Source: JADLHS01 sp044225555 (lineage in GTDB: Bacteria > Verrucomicrobiota > Verrucomicrobiia > Limisphaerales > JADLHS01). Taken from it: DNA of 64,000 nucleotides. Made by a program: the position numbers and the translations under genes. Below, piece after piece: positions 1 through 7,772 of the stretch. The DNA lies in contig JBGAIM010000006.1 of the NCBI GenBank assembly GCA_044225555.1, positions 360,360-424,359 of the forward strand. The letters run 5' to 3'. Numbering within the stretch: the first letter of the stretch is position 1; each line of letters begins with the position of its first letter. The notes under the pieces are model-generated. The model was not told the DNA's origin, made no database searches, and was given only the letters and a program-made list of their open reading frames with translations.

Positions 1-134
1 ACGCCGGCCGACACCCATAAGGCTCGGGGCGCTTCCGGGAAGATCAGATAGGCGCTCAGCGGAATGACGCCGCCCACGATGTAAGCCCGCATCGAAGCTG
101 CGGAGTCCCCTGGCTTCATTTGGCGTTCACTCAT
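1..134 (-). CDS. 5' part of an unidentified protein, cut by the window edge
   Basis: An open frame starts with ATG at 134 on the minus strand and runs off the window after 44 codons. It begins MSERQMKPGDSAASMRAY and continues with a hydrophobic stretch (IVGGVIPLSAYLIF) that could be a membrane segment. Its start codon lies inside the last codons of the upstream lipoprotein gene (stop at 127-129), an overlap typical of translational coupling. Too little remains to assign a family. It appears to be the last visible member of the minus-strand lipoprotein operon. Confidence 0.5.
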   Translation of the reverse strand, partial: MSERQMKPGDSAASMRAYIVGGVIPLSAYLIFPEAPRALWVSAG

Positions 135-552
135 CCGCCGGGGCGGACCAGACATCGCTCCAACTCGAACCGGATTCCACCTGGTCAGTCCAACTGACAT
201 CTGAGCGCGTCGAACGTTCGGCTTTCAGCGTGGCTTCCTCGGATTGCAGGTTCTGCCGGAGGTTCTGATAGGTGGCGTATTCCGCCGCCTTGCCGACATA
301 AAGCATGTTCTTGCCGTGCAGCGGATAAACGTAGAAGAGCTGCCCGCCCGCGGTTTTCACAGAGGAGATCCGATCCGCCTTGATTGTCTTGAGGTGTTGC
401 TGTTTCTCGAAGGTGGTAGCCAGCATGGCTTTGAACCCCGCCCGCTTGAGCAGGTCGATGGTGGTCGTTTCGCGGGAGGTGGCGCAGCCGGCCACCACTA
501 GCATGAGGGTCGCCGCAAGCAAAGACATCAGCCGGGTAAGTTTGGTTTTCAT
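127..552 (-). CDS. Small predicted lipoprotein, 141 aa
   Basis: The protein starts with a positively charged n-region, a hydrophobic core and a lipobox (VAGC, Cys near residue 23), so it should be exported and lipidated. The mature part is short, polar and Lys/Glu/Ser-rich. It has a central hydrophobic strand around LFYVYPLHGKNMLYVG, with no catalytic motif I recognise. It follows a second lipoprotein gene (619-1239) and overlaps the next gene downstream, suggesting one transcription unit for envelope proteins. Function unknown; the lipoprotein call rests only on the signal sequence. Confidence 0.75.
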   Translation of the reverse strand: MKTKLTRLMSLLAATLMLVVAGCATSRETTTIDLLKRAGFKAMLATTFEKQQHLKTIKADRISSVKTAGGQLFYVYPLHGKNMLYVGKAAEYATYQNLRQNLQSEEATLKAERSTRSDVSWTDQVESGSSWSDVWSAPADE

Positions 553-618
553 GGAAGTCGGATTTTTAAGTGATGGAAACGGGCAACTGCTTTGATCCGG
601 GTCGTTTCATTCAGATTC

Positions 619-1239
619 TTATTTCGTGACGATGAGCACCACCGTGTCCGTGATGCGGACCGAGACGTCGTCGCCCGGGGTTACGTCCGCCAGGTTCACG
701 GCTTCGCTCACGCGCACCTTCCGGGTTTGGCCATCCTCGAGCCGGAGGATGACGGCGTCATTCCAGGCATCAATGGCGACGACCTTCGCGGTGAATGCCA
801 CCAGTTCCACCGCTTCGGCGAGTGCTTGCACTCCGTCTGGAACCCGAACGCGGACCCGCGCGGTATCGGCTGCGGAAGGGGCGGGCAAAGCCGTTTTCCC
901 CATCGCCAACGCCAGCTCTTCCGCCACGCCAATGCTGACCGTGTCGCCCACCTTGACACCGGTGAATGCCACCACTCCGGGCCGGGCGCGGCAATGCGCG
1001 AGCCGCCCGTCCGCACGTTTGAGCACGATTTGACGGTTGGCGGCATCAATGGAAACCACAGTCGCGGTGGCCGTGGTCGAGTTCACGACTACTTCACCGC
1101 CGAAACCAGCGCTGCCTTCCACCGGCGCACTGCCCACCCTGGGTGGCGGCGTCGGGTGATGCGAAGAGCAGGAAGTGAATATCAGCAGGGCAAACGACAA
1201 CAACGCGGCGGTCGTCCGGTTCAGAGTTTTCGATTTCAT
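619..1239 (-). CDS. Predicted lipoprotein with two similar beta-rich modules, 206 aa
   Basis: An N-terminal signal with lipobox-like FTSC (Cys about residue 24) indicates a lipoprotein. After a Pro-rich linker come two related modules of about 60 residues. The first contains TATVVSIDAANRQIVLKRADG and the second TAKVVAIDAWNDAVILRLEDG. Each continues to a V-GD-VS(I/V) motif (VKVGDTVSIGV and VTPGDDVSVRI). The pattern, short strands with a conserved Gly-Asp turn, looks like a small OB-like or SH3-like barrel duplicated in tandem. I do not recognise a named family. It lies 21 bases downstream of the large hydrolase gene. Confidence 0.75.
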   Translation of the reverse strand: MKSKTLNRTTAALLSFALLIFTSCSSHHPTPPPRVGSAPVEGSAGFGGEVVVNSTTATATVVSIDAANRQIVLKRADGRLAHCRARPGVVAFTGVKVGDTVSIGVAEELALAMGKTALPAPSAADTARVRVRVPDGVQALAEAVELVAFTAKVVAIDAWNDAVILRLEDGQTRKVRVSEAVNLADVTPGDDVSVRITDTVVLIVTK

Positions 1240-1260
1240 CAGTTTCGGGTTTGGTTTCGG

Positions 1261-3261
1261 TTACTTCGAAAGCGCAGTTGGTTTGGGGTCGCCGGCAGAA
1301 ACCGACGGCGAGATCGAGGGTGGCAATTCGTTGAGTTGTTTGCGCAGAATGCGCCGCACTTCCTCGATCGTGGCGGGGTTATCCAAACAGGTATGGTAGC
1401 TGCGGACGATCAACTCCGACTCTGCGTAGTCCACGTGCGCGCTGGTGTATTTCACCACCCCGTCCGAACCCTTGGGAGGCTGGTCGTTACCGTCAATGGC
1501 CACAATCGAATTCACTTTAACCTGCGGCACCACCGGGAGGTCGGCGATGGCCAGCAGACCCGGATTTTTAGGGGACATGCCATCGAGACTGGTCGGCATC
1601 CGGCCCTGGAGAAACTTCCCGGCATCCGAACCGGCCATGACCTGGAACATATCCTTGCTGCGGGCGACCAGGTTGCCGGGGAGCGAAACGAGTCGCGCGG
1701 CGAGCCGGCGGGCGAACCCGCTCGACAGATAACTGCCACGGTGCGGGGTGGCGATGAAGACGACGCGTGACACGAACGGCAAGGGCGTCAGGTACAAGGC
1801 CTGGTGTAATTTTTCCCGGTCGGCCTGGGAAATTTTGAGATCCTCCAGGCGGTTGGTGCTGAAGACGCGCCAGAGCCGGTCGCCCGCATCAACGGCGACG
1901 CACTTCGTGAGCAGGCCGCCCTGGCTGTGGCCAATGATCACCATCTGGCGCAGCAACGCGTTGGTGCCTTGAGGATCGAGTTGTTGCACCTTGTCCATCA
2001 ACGCCGCGCGAAAATCGCCGATGGACTGCACCAACGGATTGCCGCTGCCGTAAATGAAGGTCCAGAACTGGTAGCGCTTTCGTATTTCCGGGTCCGCTAT
2101 CAGCGTGTTGATCATTTCCGCCCAGGTGACGGGGCTCGAGAACGTGCCGTGAACGAAAACCACCGGGATGCGCTCAGGCTCGAAGGGCTGATTCAGGACC
2201 AACTGACTGGGAATGCGCTCGGCGGGCGCCAGGAAACCCAGCTTGCCCAGACTCCAGATATGCGATTGGCTCAGCGCGTAGGCGCGAAAGGTCGTGATGT
2301 CCATCTCCAGCGGGACTTGGACCCCTCCAATGACGGCGGTCGTTGAGTCAAAAATCGGGTGATACAGTTCAAGGGCACAGAAATGTTTGCCATCCGCCAG
2401 TTCGCCCAGTGACGTAGGGCCGCGCAGCAGCGCCGTGGCGGGCGTGGTCTGACGGAGTCCGAACTGGGAGTTCAGCGGCCGGACGCAGATCAGCGGTGTG
2501 CCGATACCCGCCTCCCGGTTGCGCATGCTCAAACCCCGCACGCGGAACTGGTCCGCCAGGAGAATCTGCTCGAACTCGCCCAGACGCGACGCAAAAGTTT
2601 CGTTGTTGATTTGCAGCTGGATTTCACCCACGGGCAAGGCGCGTCGGGCACTTTCCAGTTGCACAATTCCGTTGGTGTTTTTGTCCTGCACCAGGCCCAG
2701 GCCCAAGCCGTAATTGTAAAGGTCACAGGCTTCGCGAAACCGGCGGTCAAACGCTGTGGGGCCCGGCTGACTGCTTTCTCCGAATAGAAACAGCCAGGCA
2801 TAAACCGCCGAGCCTAGATAAAAGTCGCGCGGGTCGCGAGGATCCCAAGGCTTGACGCTGCGGCGAATTTGGTCGCCGGCCACGTAACTCAGTTCCGACA
2901 GGGCGAACAGGAGATCGCGCTCGCCCGTGGCCACTGCCTTCTGGTGAAGCTGGCGCACCGCCTCGTCGGGGTGCTCGGCCGCCAGGCGGTCTAGGTCATA
3001 ACGGTGCAGGATGGCGACTGTGTGCGCGCTGGGTTTGCCGGAGCGAAGTGCGTTGGCCACCACCTGGTCGTAGGCCTGTCGCGTCGTGACCCGGTCGGCG
3101 CCGATCGGCGCGGTGCAACCGGCGAGCAGGAAGGTTAGCCAAACGGCGGCGGCTGGCAGCGCCAAGTGCGAACTGACCCGGATGATCAACGTGCCCAAGG
3201 TCCGCGAGGTGAAACAGCCGTTTTTTTCGCCCAACGGACTTTTGCCAGCGGGATATTTCAT
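1261..3261 (-). CDS. Lipoprotein alpha/beta hydrolase (PGAP1/lipase-like)
   Basis: An exported alpha/beta-hydrolase of about 666 aa. The oxyanion-side motif VVFVHGTFSSPVTW is followed by the nucleophile elbow GHSQGG (Ser at codon 1924-1926). A C-terminal SYHTCLDNPATIEEVRRIL segment probably supplies the catalytic His. The N-terminal 300 residues are a family-specific region without a recognised domain. I chose the ATG at 3261 (MKYPAG) over an upstream ATG at 3312. The signal is atypically long before LLAGC, but that lipobox is clear. Likely substrates are lipids or esters at the envelope; specificity cannot be read from sequence. It leads a minus-strand run of lipoproteins. Confidence 0.8.
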   Translation of the reverse strand: MKYPAGKSPLGEKNGCFTSRTLGTLIIRVSSHLALPAAAVWLTFLLAGCTAPIGADRVTTRQAYDQVVANALRSGKPSAHTVAILHRYDLDRLAAEHPDEAVRQLHQKAVATGERDLLFALSELSYVAGDQIRRSVKPWDPRDPRDFYLGSAVYAWLFLFGESSQPGPTAFDRRFREACDLYNYGLGLGLVQDKNTNGIVQLESARRALPVGEIQLQINNETFASRLGEFEQILLADQFRVRGLSMRNREAGIGTPLICVRPLNSQFGLRQTTPATALLRGPTSLGELADGKHFCALELYHPIFDSTTAVIGGVQVPLEMDITTFRAYALSQSHIWSLGKLGFLAPAERIPSQLVLNQPFEPERIPVVFVHGTFSSPVTWAEMINTLIADPEIRKRYQFWTFIYGSGNPLVQSIGDFRAALMDKVQQLDPQGTNALLRQMVIIGHSQGGLLTKCVAVDAGDRLWRVFSTNRLEDLKISQADREKLHQALYLTPLPFVSRVVFIATPHRGSYLSSGFARRLAARLVSLPGNLVARSKDMFQVMAGSDAGKFLQGRMPTSLDGMSPKNPGLLAIADLPVVPQVKVNSIVAIDGNDQPPKGSDGVVKYTSAHVDYAESELIVRSYHTCLDNPATIEEVRRILRKQLNELPPSISPSVSAGDPKPTALSK

Positions 3262-3367
3262 ATAACAGCGGGTTGCCGACTGCTGTGTGTCAGGACGGTG
3301 GGAGAAAATCAAGGTTCATTCTCAGGGTCGCGGGATTTGGATTTGACCCGGCAAGGAGCGCGGGAAT

Positions 3368-3583
3368 ATGTTCGCCGCCATGAATGCGAGCAAGCTGGCG
3401 GGATTGGGCCAACGCTATTTCGTGGTGTTCTGCGGCTGTCTCATCGGGTTGACCCTGTGCGGATGCGCTTCCTACTTTCGTACCCGCGGACTTTCGCCGG
3501 ACGAGCTGAATCAGAAGAACGAAGAGCAACACCAATTGGAACAGCAGCGCCTTTTTGAACCCGACCCCAATTTCAACCGCTGA
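3368..3583 (+). CDS. Small predicted lipoprotein, 71 aa
   Basis: A short protein with a hydrophobic signal core (YFVVFCGCLIGLTLCGC) and lipobox LCGC. A polar, Glu/Gln-rich tail follows (NQKNEEQHQLEQQRLFEPDP). It is divergent from the hydrolase gene, sharing the roughly 100-base interval 3262-3367 as a possible bidirectional promoter region. An internal Met at residue 5 could be the true start. No function can be assigned. A long frame on the opposite strand covers the same bases but has no signal or family features. Confidence 0.6.
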   Translation: MFAAMNASKLAGLGQRYFVVFCGCLIGLTLCGCASYFRTRGLSPDELNQKNEEQHQLEQQRLFEPDPNFNR

Positions 3584-3714
3584 TGAAATCCCAGTGCTGT
3601 CAGTGTGCGGGTGCGTGGTGAGATTGAAGAACGGGTGTTCCGGGATGCATCGCGCAAGTCTTTCCACAAGCCGGTCTTTGGAAATGAGGCCCGCAGTAAA
3701 CAAGCTGGGTGCGA

Positions 3715-3744
3715 AAAGTCGCGACGGGTCTTGAACCCGGTCGC
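3715..3744 (-). terminator. Weak candidate terminator downstream of tRNA-Lys
   Basis: An imperfect hairpin, GCGACGGGT paired with ACCCGGTCGC (one bulged base), lies about 65 bases downstream of the minus-strand tRNA. It is followed on that strand by a short T run (GACTTTTCGC). It also lies between the tRNA and the convergent small lipoprotein gene. The stem is convincing but the T tract is short. Confidence 0.3.
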
Positions 3745-3809
3745 CGTTGGGGTGGGCTGGGGAAAATGCTAAGACCACTGGGGCGGTTGCATTTTGCTGG
3801 TTCTTGAAG

Positions 3810-3885
3810 TGGTGGGTTGGGTGGGACTCGAACCCACGACCAATGCCTTAAAAGGGCACTGCTCTACCAACTGAGCTACCAACCC
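3810..3885 (-). tRNA. tRNA-Lys (anticodon TTT)
   Basis: On the minus strand the sequence begins GGGTTGG, continues with a normal D-arm (TAGCTCAGTTGGTAGAGCA), and has the anticodon loop CTTTTAA flanked by a 5-bp stem, giving anticodon TTT. A T-arm with GGTTCGAGTCC follows, then CCAACCC pairing with the 5' end, discriminator A and an encoded CCA. Length is 76 nt with CCA. All four arms fold. Confidence 0.96.
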
Positions 3886-4157
3886 ACGGAAAACCAGCGC
3901 CATGTTTTACTCCTGTCGGGAAAAACCGAAGTCGGAAATATGTCCGCCAACCGAAGCGCGGGGCGAAAACTAGTGGACCCGACCGCTCTGTGCAAGGGTT
4001 TTCAGGTTACAGCAGGCAGGGAAGTCGGTGCCCGTGGTCCTCAGCCCAGAAGGTCAAGTGCTTTATCGCCAATCCGGCAGCATTGATCCGCTGGTTACCC
4101 GCGATTCTCAGTGGCGTTGAACGGACGCAAGCATTGTGAACTGGTTCGCGCCACTGC

Positions 4158-4445
4158 CTATTCGTCGTCCTCATCAAATTCCAGGCGATACTCAATCCCG
4201 CTGGTGGGACACAGCAGGTATTCGGCATACGTCAGGTAAGCCCTTGCATCTGCGCGCCATTGATCGCTTCTCACATACCAAACCACCAGGGAACCCACCT
4301 CCTTCGCGCCCGCTGATATCTTCGAGAACGCATTGCTCCCAGCCATTGCCGTGAAAGCGATGATAAACAACAGGCTCAAACAGCCGAACCACAGTCGCCG
4401 GATGTTGGTGCGAGGCTCAGCTTTGGTTTTGTGAATTGTTCGCAT
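4158..4445 (-). CDS. Small single-pass membrane protein of unknown function
   Basis: The ATG at 4445 (MRTIHKTKAEPRTN) is preceded at good spacing by GGGAG, so I prefer it to an in-frame ATG 27 bases upstream. The 95-aa product has a basic N-terminus, one hydrophobic helix (LWFGCLSLLFIIAFTAMAG) and a C-terminal region ending in an acidic tail (EFDEDDE). No family recognised. It stands alone between the tRNA and a divergent HEAT-repeat gene. The reading frame is plausible but unsupported by homology I can recall. Confidence 0.5.
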   Translation of the reverse strand: MRTIHKTKAEPRTNIRRLWFGCLSLLFIIAFTAMAGSNAFSKISAGAKEVGSLVVWYVRSDQWRADARAYLTYAEYLLCPTSGIEYRLEFDEDDE

Positions 4446-4691
4446 AAAATAATTCTCCCGGCCCTTTTCCAATGCCGCCCGACTTACAGATTCATACCCG
4501 CAGGGCCGTATTGATGTTTCAAAAAGTTCGCTCGGCTTTCGGATACCCGTCGCCGGTGGAGCATTCCGAAATAACGCTCACGGGTGTAACGTTCGCCGCG
4601 ATGATTTGGTTCGCGGAATTCTTCAGATGGTGACGGTGATTGGGATTGAGGAGGACTTGCAGTGAAGGAGCCGGGTTCTTAGCTTCAGTGC

Positions 4692-5633
4692 ATGCCGCTC
4701 AAGTTTCGGTTCAGTCGCTGGTGGATTGCTGTTTTGCTGGCAGGGATATTTTTGCTGGCGTGGAAGTTCTTATCGGTCGGGCCGCAAGAACCCGTTTATC
4801 AAGGTCGCCGGCTCGGGAGTTGGTTGCGCGGTCATCCCAGGGAATATTATCCCGCCGTGCTGGCATTGGGAACGAATGCGCTGCCGTATTTGCTTACGGA
4901 ATTGCAGGCCACGGATTCGCGGGCGAGCCAGTGGGGAGAGAGGGTGTTGGCCAATGTAAGCATGGGGCCGCTCTGGCGCACGGCACGAGATCGGCGTTAT
5001 CACGCCGGAATTGGTTTACAGATTCTGGACACCAACGCGGTCCCGGCGTTGCTGGGAATGATCTTCTCCAAGCCGATGCAAATTACGGAAGGCGACCCAA
5101 GTTGTTCGGGAGCGATGGCGTTGACGTTCATGGGATCCGACGCGGTCCAAAAGCAGATTGGAGACCGGCTTGCGCTGGCGTTGGGCAGCCCAGATACGGT
5201 GGAATGTCGGAACGGGTGTCTAGCGCTCTCCTTTTGGCCGGTTCGCCGCGATGACATCGTGGTATCCCTCGTGTCATTGAGTCGGGACACCAATCCAACC
5301 ATCCGGGCGGCGGCATTGCGGGCGATCATGACGTCCGCTTGGAGAGAAGATTTATTTTTGCCGGCCGTGGTTGCGGTATTGGAAGATGAGCAGGCGGCGG
5401 CGCGGCGGCTGGCGGTTGCGATCCTGAGTAATCAAGGGTCCAACGTGGTTGTGGCCTTGCCGGCTTTGCGCGCGGCTTACTCCAATGAAGTGACTCGGCC
5501 CAACCTGCGTGGCGATCTCGGAGAAGGCGTTTGGGGAACTCACTCGTGGTCAGCGCAGGAAATTCGTGGGGCAATCCGAGATGCCATCAAGGCAATTGAT
5601 CCCAGCGTACCGCTGCCAGTTGATCCACCATAG
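4692..5633 (+). CDS. HEAT-repeat protein with N-terminal membrane anchor
   Basis: 313 aa. The N-terminus carries a hydrophobic segment (WWIAVLLAGIFLLAWKFL) acting as an uncleaved anchor or signal. It is followed by PVYQGRRLGSWLRG, a signature seen at the start of many Verrucomicrobia HEAT-like proteins. The rest consists of helical repeats of HEAT type (for example AVLALGTNALPYLLTELQA, NPTIRAAALRAIM, AARRLAVAIL), suggesting a protein-interaction scaffold on the outer face of the membrane. No catalytic motif. It is convergent with the ABC exporter gene; only about 20 bases separate the stops, so any terminator is shared. Confidence 0.75.
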   Translation: MPLKFRFSRWWIAVLLAGIFLLAWKFLSVGPQEPVYQGRRLGSWLRGHPREYYPAVLALGTNALPYLLTELQATDSRASQWGERVLANVSMGPLWRTARDRRYHAGIGLQILDTNAVPALLGMIFSKPMQITEGDPSCSGAMALTFMGSDAVQKQIGDRLALALGSPDTVECRNGCLALSFWPVRRDDIVVSLVSLSRDTNPTIRAAALRAIMTSAWREDLFLPAVVAVLEDEQAAARRLAVAILSNQGSNVVVALPALRAAYSNEVTRPNLRGDLGEGVWGTHSWSAQEIRGAIRDAIKAIDPSVPLPVDPP

Positions 5634-5655
5634 CCTTGGCTGCTGCGACTGGTCA

Positions 5656-7650
5656 TCAAGCCGACTGCTCTTTCAGAACATTTTCGCCGTTTTGGCCGTG
5701 CGATTCCATTTGGCGCAGGACCATATCGTGGTAAGCCCCACGGGCCTTCATCAATTCTTCGTGAGTGCCGCGCTCGATGACACGACCATTCTCCATCAGC
5801 AAGATCAGGTCGGCGCGACGGATGGTGGAGAGGCGATGGGCAATAACAAAGGTGGTGCGTCCGGCGAGCAAATCGGCCATCGAGGCCTGGATGAGTTGTT
5901 CGCTTTCCGTGTCGAGGTTGCTGGTGGCTTCGTCGAGAATCAGAATTTGCGGTGAGGCGAGCACGGCGCGGGCGATGGCGAGTCTTTGTTGCTGGCCGCC
6001 GGAGAGTTTGACGCCGCGTTCGCCGACGAACGTTTCGTATTGATTGGGAAGTTTGACGATGAATTCGTGCGCATTGGCGCGACGCGCAGCGTCTTCGACC
6101 TCCGCTTGCGAGGCGTCGCGCCGGCCGTAGGCGATATTGTCGCGCACGGAACCATCGAACAGGAACACGTCCTGTTGCACGATGGCGAGGAGGTCGCGAT
6201 AGGTTTGCAGCTTAAAATCGCGGATGTCCGAGCCGTTGAGCAAAATGCGTCCTTGGGTTGGATCGTGGAAGCGGGCAACTAGATCGGTGACGGTTGTTTT
6301 GCCTGCGCCGCTGCGACCCACGAGCGCGACGACTGAGCCGCCGGGAACAGTGACATTGAAGTCGTGCACCACGGGCTGGCCTTCACGGTATTCGAACTGG
6401 ACGTCGTCAAACTTGATTTCACGGACCGGTAGCGGAGCGTCGGTGGCGTCGGGCTTGTCTGGTTTGTCGTCGGTCATGGCGAGCACTTCGAACACGCGTT
6501 CCGTGGCGGCGAGCGAGCGTTGTAGTTCGGAGAAGGTGTTGACGATGTTCCAGACCGGGTTGGGCAGGAGAAAGGTGTACCACTGGAACGCCATGATGTC
6601 ACCAATCGAGGCCCGGCCCAGGACGTTCAAGTAGCCGCCGTACCAGACGATCACGACGTTGACGGCGCCGAGCAGCAGTCCCCAAGAGGTCCAGAGGATC
6701 ATTTCGCGGCGATGGGCGAACATCTCCTTGCGCAACACAGTGTGGCGGCCAAGCAGGTAGTCGAACAACTCGCGTGTCTCACGACCAAAGGCGCGCACGA
6801 CGCGGATTCCTGAGAAGGTTTCTCCCACGCGTCCGTCAATCCGCTCGACGTCCTTGCGCATCGTTCGATAGATGGGCCGGATGCGTTTGGAAAAGGTGAA
6901 GCTCATCAGCATAACGCCGGGGATGATCGCCAGGGCGGTCAGTGCCAGGCGCCAGTTCAAGGTCAACAGTAGTGCTACGGCGATGATCAGGCGGATGACC
7001 GAAATGGCGGGAGACATAATGGCCATTTGCAATAGGCCGGTGGTGGTGTCCACGTCGCCGGTGAGGCGCGACAGAATGCCGCCGGTTTTCATGTCCCATA
7101 TTTTCGACAACGGCAAATGCAACAGCCGATCGAACAGAGAGCGCCGGAGTGAGAGCATGACGCGGACATTCACGAGGCGCTGGCGATAGTCCTTGAGTAC
7201 GTTAACCAACCGGGAGAGGACGACCAAACCGACAAAGAGTGCACCGGCAACATGGAGTTGGCTCAAGCGCGATGCGGTGTCCAGCTTGGTGTTCAGCAGG
7301 ACATGATCAACAATGAACCGCATGAACAGCGGCTCAACCATTTCCAATCCGGCGGCCACCAACGCGAAAGCGAACAACGCGCCAACGGCGTAACGATGCG
7401 GTTTGAGCCAGCGCAGATACTCACGCAAGTACTCGCGACGTTTGGCTTTGCGTTCGCGCTTGGATTCGGGCGTTGCATTTTTCTCGCCGGCTTTGGTTGA
7501 GTCGCCGCGGTGCTTCTGATTCTCGTCGGCATCCTCCGAGTCATCCAGTCGCTGTTGCTGGTAGTCCTTGACGAAGCCTTGATAGCGGCGACGCGAAGAA
7601 TGAGCATGTTCCTTGCGAGATTCAACTGGCTCATTCATGACATCGATCAA
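5656..7650 (-). CDS. MsbA-like ABC exporter, fused membrane and ATPase domains
   Basis: A 664-aa half-transporter that works as a dimer. Residues 1-85 are a highly charged extension rich in Glu, Lys and Arg. About 90-390 form the six-helix membrane domain. The C-terminal ATPase has Walker A GRSGAGKTT, Q-loop QQDVF, signature LSGGQQQR, Walker B ILILDEAT and the H-loop in IAHRLST. The order and motifs are those of lipid or drug exporters of the MsbA/LmrA type. The substrate is not deducible. The start could also be Met5. The charged N-terminal extension is longer than usual and has no known domain. Divergent from the sigma-factor gene. Confidence 0.93.
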   Translation of the reverse strand: MIDVMNEPVESRKEHAHSSRRRYQGFVKDYQQQRLDDSEDADENQKHRGDSTKAGEKNATPESKRERKAKRREYLREYLRWLKPHRYAVGALFAFALVAAGLEMVEPLFMRFIVDHVLLNTKLDTASRLSQLHVAGALFVGLVVLSRLVNVLKDYRQRLVNVRVMLSLRRSLFDRLLHLPLSKIWDMKTGGILSRLTGDVDTTTGLLQMAIMSPAISVIRLIIAVALLLTLNWRLALTALAIIPGVMLMSFTFSKRIRPIYRTMRKDVERIDGRVGETFSGIRVVRAFGRETRELFDYLLGRHTVLRKEMFAHRREMILWTSWGLLLGAVNVVIVWYGGYLNVLGRASIGDIMAFQWYTFLLPNPVWNIVNTFSELQRSLAATERVFEVLAMTDDKPDKPDATDAPLPVREIKFDDVQFEYREGQPVVHDFNVTVPGGSVVALVGRSGAGKTTVTDLVARFHDPTQGRILLNGSDIRDFKLQTYRDLLAIVQQDVFLFDGSVRDNIAYGRRDASQAEVEDAARRANAHEFIVKLPNQYETFVGERGVKLSGGQQQRLAIARAVLASPQILILDEATSNLDTESEQLIQASMADLLAGRTTFVIAHRLSTIRRADLILLMENGRVIERGTHEELMKARGAYHDMVLRQMESHGQNGENVLKEQSA

Positions 7651-7772
7651 ACTTCATGCTGCGAAGATAGGGATTATAATTCCCGCCTGCAACCGTGACG
7701 GCGACCGCAAAGAAGTTTCAAAGATTTTTGTCCGCTTTTAGAGGCCGGCGGGTCTTTAATAGTGTTGAACAG

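Noticed and set aside
592..1770. A 392-codon open frame on the plus strand
   Set aside because: It lies opposite two clear lipoprotein genes, is Arg/His-rich and shows no domain or signal; typical antisense frame in GC-rich DNA.
3817..4086. An 89-codon frame beginning MGGTRTHDQCLK
   Set aside because: It starts inside the tRNA-Lys gene on its opposite strand; this is a well-known false protein.
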